A stretch of DNA of 11,267 nt, from NCBI GenBank assembly GCA_031270205.1, contig JAISYA010000179.1, forward strand, positions 1-11,267, written 5' to 3'. The position numbers and the translations under genes were made by a program. The notes below the pieces were generated by a model, which was given only the letters and a program-made list of their open reading frames with translations, was not told the DNA's origin and made no database searches. This DNA comes from Treponema sp. (GTDB lineage: Bacteria; Spirochaetota; Spirochaetia; Treponematales; Breznakiellaceae). Below are positions 1 through 6,866 of this stretch, piece by piece (positions within the stretch are counted from its first letter, which is position 1; every line of letters starts with the position of its first letter).

Positions 1-1067
1 TACGTTTTCGCGCCCCACAGCATGCAAAACCCGATGACGACAAAGACGGCCACCGGAAACCACGCCCCGACAGCGGGCGGAATATAGCCCAGCTTGGCCA
101 TCATCATGGTTATCATCTCCGTGACGTAAAAGCCCACCGCCACGGAAAGGCTTGCCAAAAGGCTCATAAGGAGGATGTTTTTCCTGAACCTGCCGCCCAT
201 GGAAATGGAGAGGAGCATTACGACAAAAGAAACCGTGGAAAAAGAAAAGCGGTGGTAATAATCTGCCTGGGCTTCAATATAAGGCAGGCCCGCGACCATA
301 AGGTCCTGTACCAGGAGGCCTACTTCTTTGGCGGGAAGTTCTTCCGCCTGTACCGCGCTCCGCTTAAAGGTATCCGGATGCTCGCGGTATACCGTGGTAT
401 AGGGAAGCGGACTAATTCGCAGAAAACCGTCTTCCTCCCACCGGTACGTAACGGCGTCTTCCATCTCCCAAAACTCGCCGGACCACACGGCCCGGAGGGC
501 GCGTATCAGGGAGATAAATTCCCCTCCTTCCCCCAGTTCCACGATACTGAGGCCGTTCAGTACCTGTTCCGTGTAATCGTAGTAATCTACCGAATAGATC
601 ACCCTGCCGTTGTGGGCCTTAATCACTATGTCCGAAGTGTTTTCTGCGGCTTCCTGCTGTAGATAATGCCGTGAAAGCTCGTTTTTCGTCCTGAGCGTGG
701 GAATGACGACCTGGTCGTCAAAAAAAAAGGAAAACACCGAAGCCAAAAGGCCGATGATCACCAGGGACAGGCTGAAACGCCTGAAGGGTATCCCCGATGA
801 AAAAATCGAGGTCAGTTCATTTCTCGCGTACAGGTCCCCCAGGGTATAGGCCGAGGCGAAAAGCAGGGCAATGGGCAGGGCGTAGGAAAGGCTTTTGGGC
901 AGGTAGAACAGGCTCATCCGCATAATTTCCGGAAAGGGAACCTCGTAGTTGAGGTAACGAACCAGATTGGCAAACAGATCGATGAGGGACATGAGAAACG
1001 CGAACATGGCGGCGGCCACGAAAAAAATCGGCAAAAACTGGCGGGTAAGGTAGCGGTCCAAAATCAT
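1..1067 (-). CDS. lptG: LptG-like permease of the lipopolysaccharide export complex (YjgP/YjgQ family), C-terminus cut by window edge
   Basis: Translating the minus strand from the ATG at 1067-1065 gives 355 open codons to the window edge, beginning MILDRYLTRQFLPIFF. Hydrophobic segments lie near residues 11-32, 55-76, 98-120, 273-290, 296-320 and 334-352. A polar region between about 121 and 265 is expected to be the periplasmic beta-jellyroll. This three-plus-three helix layout is typical of LptF/LptG, which with the ATPase LptB pull lipopolysaccharide from the inner membrane onto the periplasmic LptC/A bridge. E. coli LptG is about 360 residues, so only a few residues are probably missing. 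The start overlaps the stop of the upstream permease as ATGA, with a partial Shine-Dalgarno (GGGTGAG) before it, so translational coupling is likely. Naming it lptG rather than a second lptF rests on gene order only. If the host is a treponeme, the substrate may be an atypical glycolipid. Confidence 0.88.
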   Translation of the reverse strand, partial: MILDRYLTRQFLPIFFVAAAMFAFLMSLIDLFANLVRYLNYEVPFPEIMRMSLFYLPKSLSYALPIALLFASAYTLGDLYARNELTSIFSSGIPFRRFSLSLVIIGLLASVFSFFFDDQVVIPTLRTKNELSRHYLQQEAAENTSDIVIKAHNGRVIYSVDYYDYTEQVLNGLSIVELGEGGEFISLIRALRAVWSGEFWEMEDAVTYRWEEDGFLRISPLPYTTVYREHPDTFKRSAVQAEELPAKEVGLLVQDLMVAGLPYIEAQADYYHRFSFSTVSFVVMLLSISMGGRFRKNILLMSLLASLSVAVGFYVTEMITMMMAKLGYIPPAVGAWFPVAVFVVIGFCMLWGAKT

Positions 1068-2395
1068 TTTCTCACCCGTAAAACAGCCAAAAAAAGGCCG
1101 ATGCTTAACGCCAGCACGTTGGGCAGCCACATGGCCCAGAAGGGAGGGATGGTATTCCGTATACCCATTGTTTGTCCGCCCAAAAGGAGCGCCCAGTAAA
1201 CCACCGAAATTAAAAGACCGAAGATAAAGCCCACGGTTTGCCCGCTTTTTTTCGCCATAAAGCCCAGGGAAACCGCCAAAAAAATAAAAGAAAACGCGCC
1301 GAAGGGAATAGAGAATTTTTTGTAGTATTCAACCCAATAGATTAAGAGGGTTCGGTCCCTTTTCATTCCTTCCAGGGTTATAACTTCCCGCTGGTAATTC
1401 AGAAGGAGGGAATTTTGCCGGTTCCAGGACTCTCCCTGCGGCCCTTCCCGCAGGTTTGTTTCCAGCGCGAGGGCCTGGGCCGAAATCCGCTTCCGCCGCT
1501 CGTCAAGCTGCCCGTCAAGTTCGGTGACTTTGTCTTGTATTTCCTGGCGCACGTCACGGGAACTCATCTCCCGCGGGCTTATTGAGGCCACCGCCTGGAT
1601 AAGGTCTTCCTGCGGCACCCAGTAGTGCAGGGAGTCCGCCGAGGCGTAATCGTAGTTTTCACGGGTAATTTCCTTGGACGACTGGATAAAGGCCCCTTCC
1701 AGTTCCAGTCTGAGACCGTTCCTTCCCGCGTCCTTGAGTTCGGCGCTGTTGGCCATGATAAGGCGGCGCTCCCCGTCACCGGTTCTGTCCAGGATCAGCA
1801 CGTCGTCAATGGTGTTGTCCGTCACGTTACCGGTAACAATCACCGTCTCCTTGAACTTCTTGACCGAGTTGGCCTCCAGTTCCAGGGCGGGTGTGGAAAC
1901 GACAATACGGCGGTACAGGCGGGCGAACTGCACCGTTCCGGCGGGGAGCAGCACGTCATTGGCGAAAAAAGAAAGCAGGGAAATGATAATCCCCGCGGTA
2001 ATCGTGGGAATAAACACGTTTTTATACGAGAGCCCCGATGAAAGCATTACGAGAATCTCGTTGTCGCTGCTAAGCCGCCCCACGGTCATCAGGGTTCCCA
2101 CCAGGGACGCGAAAGGGGCCGACATCGCGATAACGCCGGGAAGGGAAAACAGCACGAGGAGCGCCACCTGGCTTAAGGGTACGTGCTTGGCAAGTATCTC
2201 CCGCGCCATAAGGAGCAGCTGGTTTACAAAAAAGATGAAAAAGAAAAAAAGGAAGGCAATTAAAAAGGAAAAAAACGTTTCGGTGAGAATATACCGGTAA
2301 ATCGTGGGAGATACCGCGCGGGCGTTTTCCCCTCCCCTCCCCGCTCTCCGGCGGAAAGAAACATTATTCAAAGAGGAGATGTTTTCCATTGTCAT
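1064..2395 (-). CDS. lptF: LptF-like permease of the lipopolysaccharide export complex (YjgP/YjgQ family) with enlarged periplasmic helical region
   Basis: This 443-residue membrane protein pairs with the following permease to form the LptB2FG-type exporter. After a charged, Arg-rich N-terminus (1-35), hydrophobic segments lie near 39-60, 78-102, 127-150, 362-381, 386-405 and 419-440. The segment 'SAPFASLVGTLMTVGRLSSDNEI' region (about 92-114) is the conserved coupling-loop area of the family. The periplasmic part (about 155-355) is longer than usual: E. coli LptF is about 366 residues. Residues 280-345 are highly charged and look helical or coiled-coil. The start ATG at 2395 overlaps the dut stop as TAATG. 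A second ATG two codons in is also possible. The stop overlaps the next ATG by four bases. The family call is firm; the F versus G label is inferred from position. Confidence 0.88.
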   Translation of the reverse strand: MTMENISSLNNVSFRRRAGRGGENARAVSPTIYRYILTETFFSFLIAFLFFFFIFFVNQLLLMAREILAKHVPLSQVALLVLFSLPGVIAMSAPFASLVGTLMTVGRLSSDNEILVMLSSGLSYKNVFIPTITAGIIISLLSFFANDVLLPAGTVQFARLYRRIVVSTPALELEANSVKKFKETVIVTGNVTDNTIDDVLILDRTGDGERRLIMANSAELKDAGRNGLRLELEGAFIQSSKEITRENYDYASADSLHYWVPQEDLIQAVASISPREMSSRDVRQEIQDKVTELDGQLDERRKRISAQALALETNLREGPQGESWNRQNSLLLNYQREVITLEGMKRDRTLLIYWVEYYKKFSIPFGAFSFIFLAVSLGFMAKKSGQTVGFIFGLLISVVYWALLLGGQTMGIRNTIPPFWAMWLPNVLALSIGLFLAVLRVRK

Positions 2396-2847
2396 TACGT
2401 TCCGGTTGATCCGAAGCCGCCGCCCCCGCGTCCGGTTTCAGAAAGCGCCGCCGTTTCTTCAAGACGCGCCCGGCATACCGGGGCGAGCACCAGCTGGGCA
2501 ATCCGGTCGCCGTCCTTTACAACGTAAACCTCCCCGCCGAGATTTACCAGAATTACCTCCAAATCCCCCCGGTAATCGGAATCGATGGTTCCCGGGGAAT
2601 TAAGCACTGTAAGCCCGTAGCGGGCCGCTAGCCCCGAACGGGGCCGCACCTGGCCTTCAAAACCGGGCGGAATCTCAATTCTAAGCCCGGTGGGGATCTT
2701 TGCCCTTTCCAGAGGGGGGATGGCAAGATCGGCGGCGAGAAAGGCCCGCAGATCCATGCCCGCAGCCCCCTCGCTTTCATAACAGGGAAGGACAACACGG
2801 GGATCGATTTTGAGTATTTTTAACAGCGGTCCCCCCTCCCCTTTCAC
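2395..2847 (-). CDS. dut: Deoxyuridine 5'-triphosphate nucleotidohydrolase (dUTPase)
   Basis: This trimeric dUTPase hydrolyses dUTP to dUMP and pyrophosphate in the cytoplasm, keeping uracil out of DNA and feeding thymidylate synthesis. All five family motifs are visible in the 150-residue product: AGMDLRA (29-35), PRSGLA (69-74), GTIDSDYRGD (86-95, with the catalytic Asp region), GDRIAQLV (about 113-120) and the Gly-rich C-terminal RGGGGFGSTG (140-149), which closes over the substrate. The length matches bacterial Dut. The start is a GTG at 2847. The ATG two bases upstream is followed at once by TGA, so it cannot be the start. A purine-rich GAGGGAG lies just before it. It follows pnp by nine bases and its stop overlaps the lptF start. 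Confidence 0.96.
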   Translation of the reverse strand: MKGEGGPLLKILKIDPRVVLPCYESEGAAGMDLRAFLAADLAIPPLERAKIPTGLRIEIPPGFEGQVRPRSGLAARYGLTVLNSPGTIDSDYRGDLEVILVNLGGEVYVVKDGDRIAQLVLAPVCRARLEETAALSETGRGGGGFGSTGT

Positions 2848-2856
2848 ATCTCCCTC

Positions 2857-5037
2857 TTAACGGCGGAAATTATCCCGCGGGCGGTCGTTCCGGCGCTCGC
2901 CCCTTCCCGGGCCGTCCCTGCCGCCGCCCTCGTCCGCGCCGTTGGGATCAATGGCGTCAATGTAAGACAGGTTGAGCCTGCCCATTTTGTCGATTTCAAG
3001 CAGCTTGACAGGGATTTGCTGGCCCTCTTTAACCACGTCGGTGACCTGGGCGATCCGCTGCCGGGAAAGTTTGCTGATATGTACCAGCCCTTCCCTGCCG
3101 GGGAGTATCTCCACAAAAGCGCCGAAGTCCATTATGCGCTTTACTGTGCCGTTGTAAACCAGGCCAATCGCCGGGTCCGAGGCCACGCCCAGCACCGCGA
3201 CTTTGGCGTCCTCGGCGTCTTTGGTGTTTTTCCCGAAAATCGTAACCGTGCCGTCGTCCTCGGTGTTGATCTTCACGCTGTACTGTTCGCAAAGGGCCTT
3301 GATGTTCTTGCCGCCGGGACCGATGAGCGCGCCTATCTTGTCGATATCGATCCGCAGCGTCACGATCTTGGGGGCGAATTCGCTGATATGGTCCGTGGGC
3401 CTGGCTATCGTCCGGTTCATTATCGAAAGGATGTGCAGCCTGCCCCGCTTCGCCTGGTCCAGCGCCTTGCGCATAATCTCGGGGCTGACCCCGGCGATCT
3501 TGATATCCATCTGGAAGCCGGTGATTCCGTCTTCGGTTCCGGCAACCTTGAAGTCCATGTCTCCCAGGTGATCCTCCTCACCGAGGATGTCGGATAACAC
3601 CGCGTAACGATCGCCCGGCCCGCCCTTGCCCTCGGTGATAAGGCCCATTGCAATGCCCGCCACGGGCTTTTTCATGGGGACGCCGGCCTGGAGCATGGAA
3701 AGGGTCCCGCCGCAGACCGAGGCCATTGAGGATGAACCGTTGGATTCCAGTATTTCCGAAACCACCCGCACGGTATAGGGGAATTCTTCTTTAGAAGGAA
3801 CCATCGGCTCAAGGGAACGGCGGGCCAGGTTGCCGTGGCCGATTTCCCGGCGGCCGGTTCCGAGGCGGCCCACTTCGCCCACCGAATAGGGGGGGAAGTT
3901 GTAGTGAAGCAGAAAATGTTCCCGCTTGTCGCCCTCTATGTCGTCGAAAACCTGCTCGTCAAACACCGTGCCCAGTGTGGTTACGGCCAGGGCCTGGGTT
4001 TCTCCGCGGGTAAACAGCGCCGAACCGTGGGTGCGGGGCAGGATATTCACTTCGCAGCTGATGTCGCGGATGTCCTCGGTTCCCCGGCCGTCCACGCGGA
4101 GGCCCTTGTCAAGAATCGAGGAGCGGAGTATCCCGTACTGCATATCTTCAAACAAGGCGTCGAAGAGTTTTTTTTGGGTTTCATCCTCAAGCTGGGCCGC
4201 GTATTGGGCGGCAAGTTCGGTTTTGACCGCCTTGATGGCGTCGTGCCGTTCCTGCTTGGTTTTGAGGAAACAGGCGGTTTCCAGTTTGGGCCGGGCGGCG
4301 TTCCCGATGGCGTCACTGTTTTCCAGCGAAACCGAAAGCACGCTCAGGGGGAGTTTCTCTTTTCCCGCGATTTCCCGCAGCTTTTCCTGAAGGGCGCAGA
4401 ACTCGACGATCACCTTGTGGGCCTTTTCCAGCGCCTCGATCATAAGGTCTTCGCCCACCTCTTTGGCGCCGCCTTCCACCATGGTGATACCGTCTTTGGT
4501 GCCGGCCACCATAATTTCCAGCGTGGAGTTTTCTACCTGCTCATAGGTGGGATTTACCACCAGTTCGCCGTTTACCTGGCAGACCCTCACCCCGGCGACA
4601 GGGCCGTTAAAGGGAATGTCCGAGATGTGTACCGCGGCCGATGAGGCGATAACCGCGAGAATGTCCGGCGGGTTTACCTGATCCGTGGAGAGCGTGGTGG
4701 GGACCAGTTGTATCTCCCTGCCGAAACTCTTCTCAAAGAGGGGCCGCATGGGCCGGTCTATGAGGCGGCTGACGAGGATTTCCTTGTCCTTGGGCCGGCT
4801 CTCCCGCTTGATAAAGCCGCCGGGGATCTTGCCTGCGGCGTAGTACTTTTCGTTATAATCAACCGTGAGGGGCACGTAGTCCAGGCCCTCTACCGATTCC
4901 GACGATGAACAGACAGTGGCGATTACCGCCGAGCCGGCGTATTGCACGAATACGGCGCCGTTTGCCTGTTTTGCAAGCCTGCCGGTTTCAAGAATCAGGT
5001 CCTTGCCGGCGATTTGAAGTGTTACTTTTTGAATCAT
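2857..5037 (-). CDS. pnp: Polyribonucleotide nucleotidyltransferase (PNPase)
   Basis: PNPase is a trimeric 3'-5' phosphorolytic exoribonuclease that degrades mRNA with inorganic phosphate and can add heteropolymeric tails. The 726-residue product shows the full architecture: first RNase PH domain (about 10-145), helical linker (about 240-300), second RNase PH domain (about 313-545), KH domain (about 555-615, GxxG motif GPGG at 573-576) and S1 domain (about 624-693). Active-site residues in the second PH domain are present: D489, D495 and K497 within the SDILG...GDMDFK block, with the SSS phosphate-binding cluster at 435-437. The RNA-contacting loops GGFIKRESRP (73-82) and GTGRREIGHG (393-402) are intact. 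A Gly/Arg/Asp-rich tail (about 703-726) follows S1. The start overlaps the rpsO stop as TAATG, leaving no intergenic region. Confidence 0.98.
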   Translation of the reverse strand: MIQKVTLQIAGKDLILETGRLAKQANGAVFVQYAGSAVIATVCSSSESVEGLDYVPLTVDYNEKYYAAGKIPGGFIKRESRPKDKEILVSRLIDRPMRPLFEKSFGREIQLVPTTLSTDQVNPPDILAVIASSAAVHISDIPFNGPVAGVRVCQVNGELVVNPTYEQVENSTLEIMVAGTKDGITMVEGGAKEVGEDLMIEALEKAHKVIVEFCALQEKLREIAGKEKLPLSVLSVSLENSDAIGNAARPKLETACFLKTKQERHDAIKAVKTELAAQYAAQLEDETQKKLFDALFEDMQYGILRSSILDKGLRVDGRGTEDIRDISCEVNILPRTHGSALFTRGETQALAVTTLGTVFDEQVFDDIEGDKREHFLLHYNFPPYSVGEVGRLGTGRREIGHGNLARRSLEPMVPSKEEFPYTVRVVSEILESNGSSSMASVCGGTLSMLQAGVPMKKPVAGIAMGLITEGKGGPGDRYAVLSDILGEEDHLGDMDFKVAGTEDGITGFQMDIKIAGVSPEIMRKALDQAKRGRLHILSIMNRTIARPTDHISEFAPKIVTLRIDIDKIGALIGPGGKNIKALCEQYSVKINTEDDGTVTIFGKNTKDAEDAKVAVLGVASDPAIGLVYNGTVKRIMDFGAFVEILPGREGLVHISKLSRQRIAQVTDVVKEGQQIPVKLLEIDKMGRLNLSYIDAIDPNGADEGGGRDGPGRGERRNDRPRDNFRR

Positions 5038-5306
5038 TATTTACGGAGACCCAATTCCTTGATAAGTTTGCGGTATCCTTCCAGGTTGGTACGCTGAATG
5101 TATTTCAGCATCCGCCGGCGTTGGCCGACCAGGATTAAAAGTCCCCGCTGACCGGATTTGTCTTTTTTGAACCGCTTGCAGTGTTCGGTCAGTTGGTTGA
5201 TTCGTTCAGTCAGCAGCGCAATCTGAACTTCCGAGGCGCCTGTGTCCTTTTCGTTTTTACCGAATTTGGTGACGATGGACGTTACGCTTTCTTTTGTTAA
5301 AGCCAT
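5037..5306 (-). CDS. rpsO: 30S ribosomal protein S15
   Basis: S15 is a primary-binding protein of the 30S platform; it contacts the central domain of 16S rRNA and the B4 intersubunit bridge. The product is 89 residues, the usual length, and carries the family hallmarks GASEVQIALLTERI (about 23-36), LTEHCKRFKKDKSGQRGLL (about 39-57) and the GQRRRMLKYI helix (62-71). The ATG at 5306 has a strong AGGAG seven bases upstream. ribF ends inside that ribosome-binding site, and pnp starts inside the rpsO stop codon. The ten-base leader leaves no space for a dedicated autoregulatory pseudoknot of the E. coli type, unless it folds from ribF coding sequence. Confidence 0.98.
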   Translation of the reverse strand: MALTKESVTSIVTKFGKNEKDTGASEVQIALLTERINQLTEHCKRFKKDKSGQRGLLILVGQRRRMLKYIQRTNLEGYRKLIKELGLRK

Positions 5307-5312
5307 ATATAA

Positions 5313-5318
5313 TCTCCT
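5313..5318 (-). promoter_or_regulatory. Ribosome-binding site of rpsO overlapping the ribF stop codon
   Basis: Minus-strand AGGAGA sits seven bases before the rpsO ATG. The TAG stop of ribF (5319-5317) runs into it, so ribosomes terminating on ribF are already positioned for rpsO. This supports translational coupling. Confidence 0.8.
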
Positions 5319-6123
5319 ATTGGGTACTTTTTAAGAATTCAACCCTTTCGGCCCTGAATTCGTCTCCGCCCGGCACAGGCGGAACGACAACTTTGCCATG
5401 CTCAACGCAAACCGTCGTCTCAATTCCGCCGGCGGAACCGGCGCCGTACACCAGCGCCTCGTATCTGCCCCTTCGGGGGCTTATCCTGAAAGCCGCCGCC
5501 ACGTCATAGCAACGGCAGCCGCTTTCGCCTGTAGAAGAAGAAAGCTCAACAGGAATCCCCGAAAGATCGAGGACAACTTTTCCGCCCAGGAGCCGTTCCG
5601 CTTCTTCAATGTCTCCCGCGCCGATTGCCCGCCTGATCCGGCTGGAACTTACCCGCCGTCCCCCTTCCGTCACCGCCTCCACAAGCCGGATTTCAACGCC
5701 CAGGGACCGGGTTTGCTCCGTGATTTCCCGAACCCCGGTGTCCAGATCCCGCCCGCAGCGGAAATCTCCCCCCAGGGCCAACAATCGCACCTGCCCGTTT
5801 TTTACCAGACGATCAATAAAATCCCTCCCGCTTATTTTACTGAAATTCCCGGAAAAGTCAATCAGTACGGCCTGCCCTACTCCCAAAAACTCAAAAGCCC
5901 GCAGTTTTTGGTCCAGGCTGAAAATGTCCCCAACGTGCCGGCCGGGGTTGGTTATGCGCAGGGGATTTTGCCTGAAGGTAACTACCGTGGGAAGGCAGGG
6001 ACCGGAACCTATTTTTTCAATCAGGGCCTGATGGCCGCGGTGGACGCCGTCAAAAACCCCGATGGTTACGGCCATGGGTTCACCCCCCCCCGCGATAAAA
6101 TCTTCCCATTCTGTAATCCGCAT
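5317..6123 (-). CDS. ribF: RibF-type FAD synthetase; riboflavin-kinase half not recognisable
   Basis: The N-terminal half is a clear FMN adenylyltransferase (FAD synthetase) of the nucleotidylyltransferase fold: GVFDGVHRGHQAL (22-34) carries the HxGH-like ATP motif, GGDFRCGR (118-125) matches the family's second motif, and VSSSRIRRAI (158-167) is the characteristic SSSxIR loop. It would make FAD from FMN and ATP in the cytoplasm. Bifunctional RibF proteins (about 310 residues) continue into a riboflavin-kinase domain with a GxPTAN-type motif. Here residues 181-268 contain nothing like it and are about 40 residues short. The protein may therefore only adenylate FMN, or the C-terminal domain has diverged. 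The start at 6123 gives a usual N-terminus; an alternative ATG lies at codon 17 after a run of nine G. ribF lies 18 bases after the hydrolase gene and its stop overlaps the rpsO ribosome-binding site. Confidence 0.9.
   Translation of the reverse strand: MRITEWEDFIAGGGEPMAVTIGVFDGVHRGHQALIEKIGSGPCLPTVVTFRQNPLRITNPGRHVGDIFSLDQKLRAFEFLGVGQAVLIDFSGNFSKISGRDFIDRLVKNGQVRLLALGGDFRCGRDLDTGVREITEQTRSLGVEIRLVEAVTEGGRRVSSSRIRRAIGAGDIEEAERLLGGKVVLDLSGIPVELSSSTGESGCRCYDVAAAFRISPRRGRYEALVYGAGSAGGIETTVCVEHGKVVVPPVPGGDEFRAERVEFLKSTQ
6083..6091 (-). repeat. Homopolymer G9 tract inside the 5' end of ribF
   Basis: Nine consecutive C on the plus strand, read as G9 in codons about 11-14 of ribF (Ala-Gly-Gly-Gly). 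It lies between the first ATG (6123) and the in-frame internal ATG at 6075. Length change would shift the frame of the long form but not of a product started at 6075. Confidence 0.85.
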
Positions 6124-6141
6124 GTGTGTAGATACCCCGCT

Positions 6142-6831
6142 TCATCCCTTAAAGCGGCGCGCTTCTTCCCCGATAACGGTAACCGGCCCGTGACCGGGTA
6201 ACACCATGATTTCACCGTCCATGGAAAACAGCCGCCGGAGGCTCGTGAATAATTGGGTCTCGTCACCGCCGGGCAGATCGGTACGGCCGTAGTCGCCCCG
6301 GAATAGGGTGTCGCCGCTAAAGAGGACATTTGCCTCTTTGTCCCAGTAGCCCGCGCTCCCCCGCGTGTGGCCGGGCAAATGCAGGACCGTGAAGGGGCCG
6401 ATCGCGCTGCCCTCTTCAAGAGTGGTACCGGGCGGCGGCATATCTTCCCACAGCGAGTCTATGTACGCGGCGGTTCCGCCCGCGGCGCTGAAACTGCGGA
6501 CGTGGACATTGTAAGAGCCGGGCCCCAGATATTCCTCGTCGCCGCGGTGAATGGCGATGATCGCCTCCGGCCAGGCCGCCGCGAGGGCAGGCAGCGCGGC
6601 GATATGGTCAAAATGCCCATGAGTGAGTAGAATATACTTGGGAACCAGTTTGAGTTCGTTAAGACGGGCGATGATCCGCCCGGCCTCGTCGCCGGGATCA
6701 ATGACCGCGCAGTTCTGGAAACCGCGCGGCGCTCTCCCCTCCCCTGCCGCGCGGCTTTCGGGAAAGGGATATATCCAGCAGTTGGTGGCGATATCCCCGA
6801 CGGTGATATGTTCGATTTTATGTTCACGCAT
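6142..6831 (-). CDS. Metallo-beta-lactamase-fold hydrolase, glyoxalase II-like
   Basis: This 229-residue protein has the complete binuclear metal site of the glyoxalase-II branch of the metallo-beta-lactamase fold: THGHFDH (70-76; H71, H73, D75, H76), PGHT (H154), SGDT (D174) and LPGHGP (H214). Such proteins hydrolyse thioesters or related esters in the cytoplasm. The specific substrate cannot be read from sequence, since many YcbL-like members are not true glyoxalases. Family members usually begin close to the 'VGDIATNCWI' strand, which fits the ATG at 6831. No Shine-Dalgarno precedes that ATG. Instead a -10-like TATTAT ends six bases before it, so the mRNA may be leaderless. It is the first gene of the leftward operon and precedes ribF by 18 bases. 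A short Gly/Arg/Ala-rich insert (about 26-38) interrupts the first beta hairpin. Confidence 0.9.
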   Translation of the reverse strand: MREHKIEHITVGDIATNCWIYPFPESRAAGEGRAPRGFQNCAVIDPGDEAGRIIARLNELKLVPKYILLTHGHFDHIAALPALAAAWPEAIIAIHRGDEEYLGPGSYNVHVRSFSAAGGTAAYIDSLWEDMPPPGTTLEEGSAIGPFTVLHLPGHTRGSAGYWDKEANVLFSGDTLFRGDYGRTDLPGGDETQLFTSLRRLFSMDGEIMVLPGHGPVTVIGEEARRFKG

Positions 6832-6837
6832 GGAGGA
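6832..6837 (+). promoter_or_regulatory. Strong Shine-Dalgarno pointing to a CTG start for the rightward membrane-protein gene
   Basis: GGAGGA ends eight bases before a CTG at 6846 that is in frame with the downstream reading frame. It ends 29 bases before the first conventional start (GTG, 6867), which is too far for that codon. The site therefore argues for CTG initiation. Confidence 0.5.
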
Positions 6838-6866
6838 ATAATACCCTGAGGATTTCTGATTTTCTA
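6838..6866 (-). promoter_or_regulatory. Sigma70-like promoter for the hydrolase-ribF-rpsO-pnp-dut-lptFG operon
   Basis: On the minus strand a TAGAAA (-35-like, 6866-6861) is followed after exactly 17 bases by TATTAT (-10-like, 6843-6838). The hydrolase ATG starts six bases after the -10, about where transcription should begin, which predicts leaderless or near-leaderless mRNA. The promoter lies inside the start region of the opposing gene. This is a motif match only. Confidence 0.55.

Noticed and set aside
720..728. A9 run in lptG as a phase-variation tract
   Set aside because: It encodes Phe-Phe-Phe in a membrane helix, where T-rich codons are expected, and no alternative frame or start nearby would make use of slippage.
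2847..2849. ATG at 2849 as the dut start
   Set aside because: It is followed immediately by TGA; the dUTPase frame starts with the overlapping GTG at 2847.
3835..4644. Plus-strand open frame of 269 codons
   Set aside because: It is entirely antisense to pnp, whose catalytic motifs are intact; such shadows are common in GC-rich genes.
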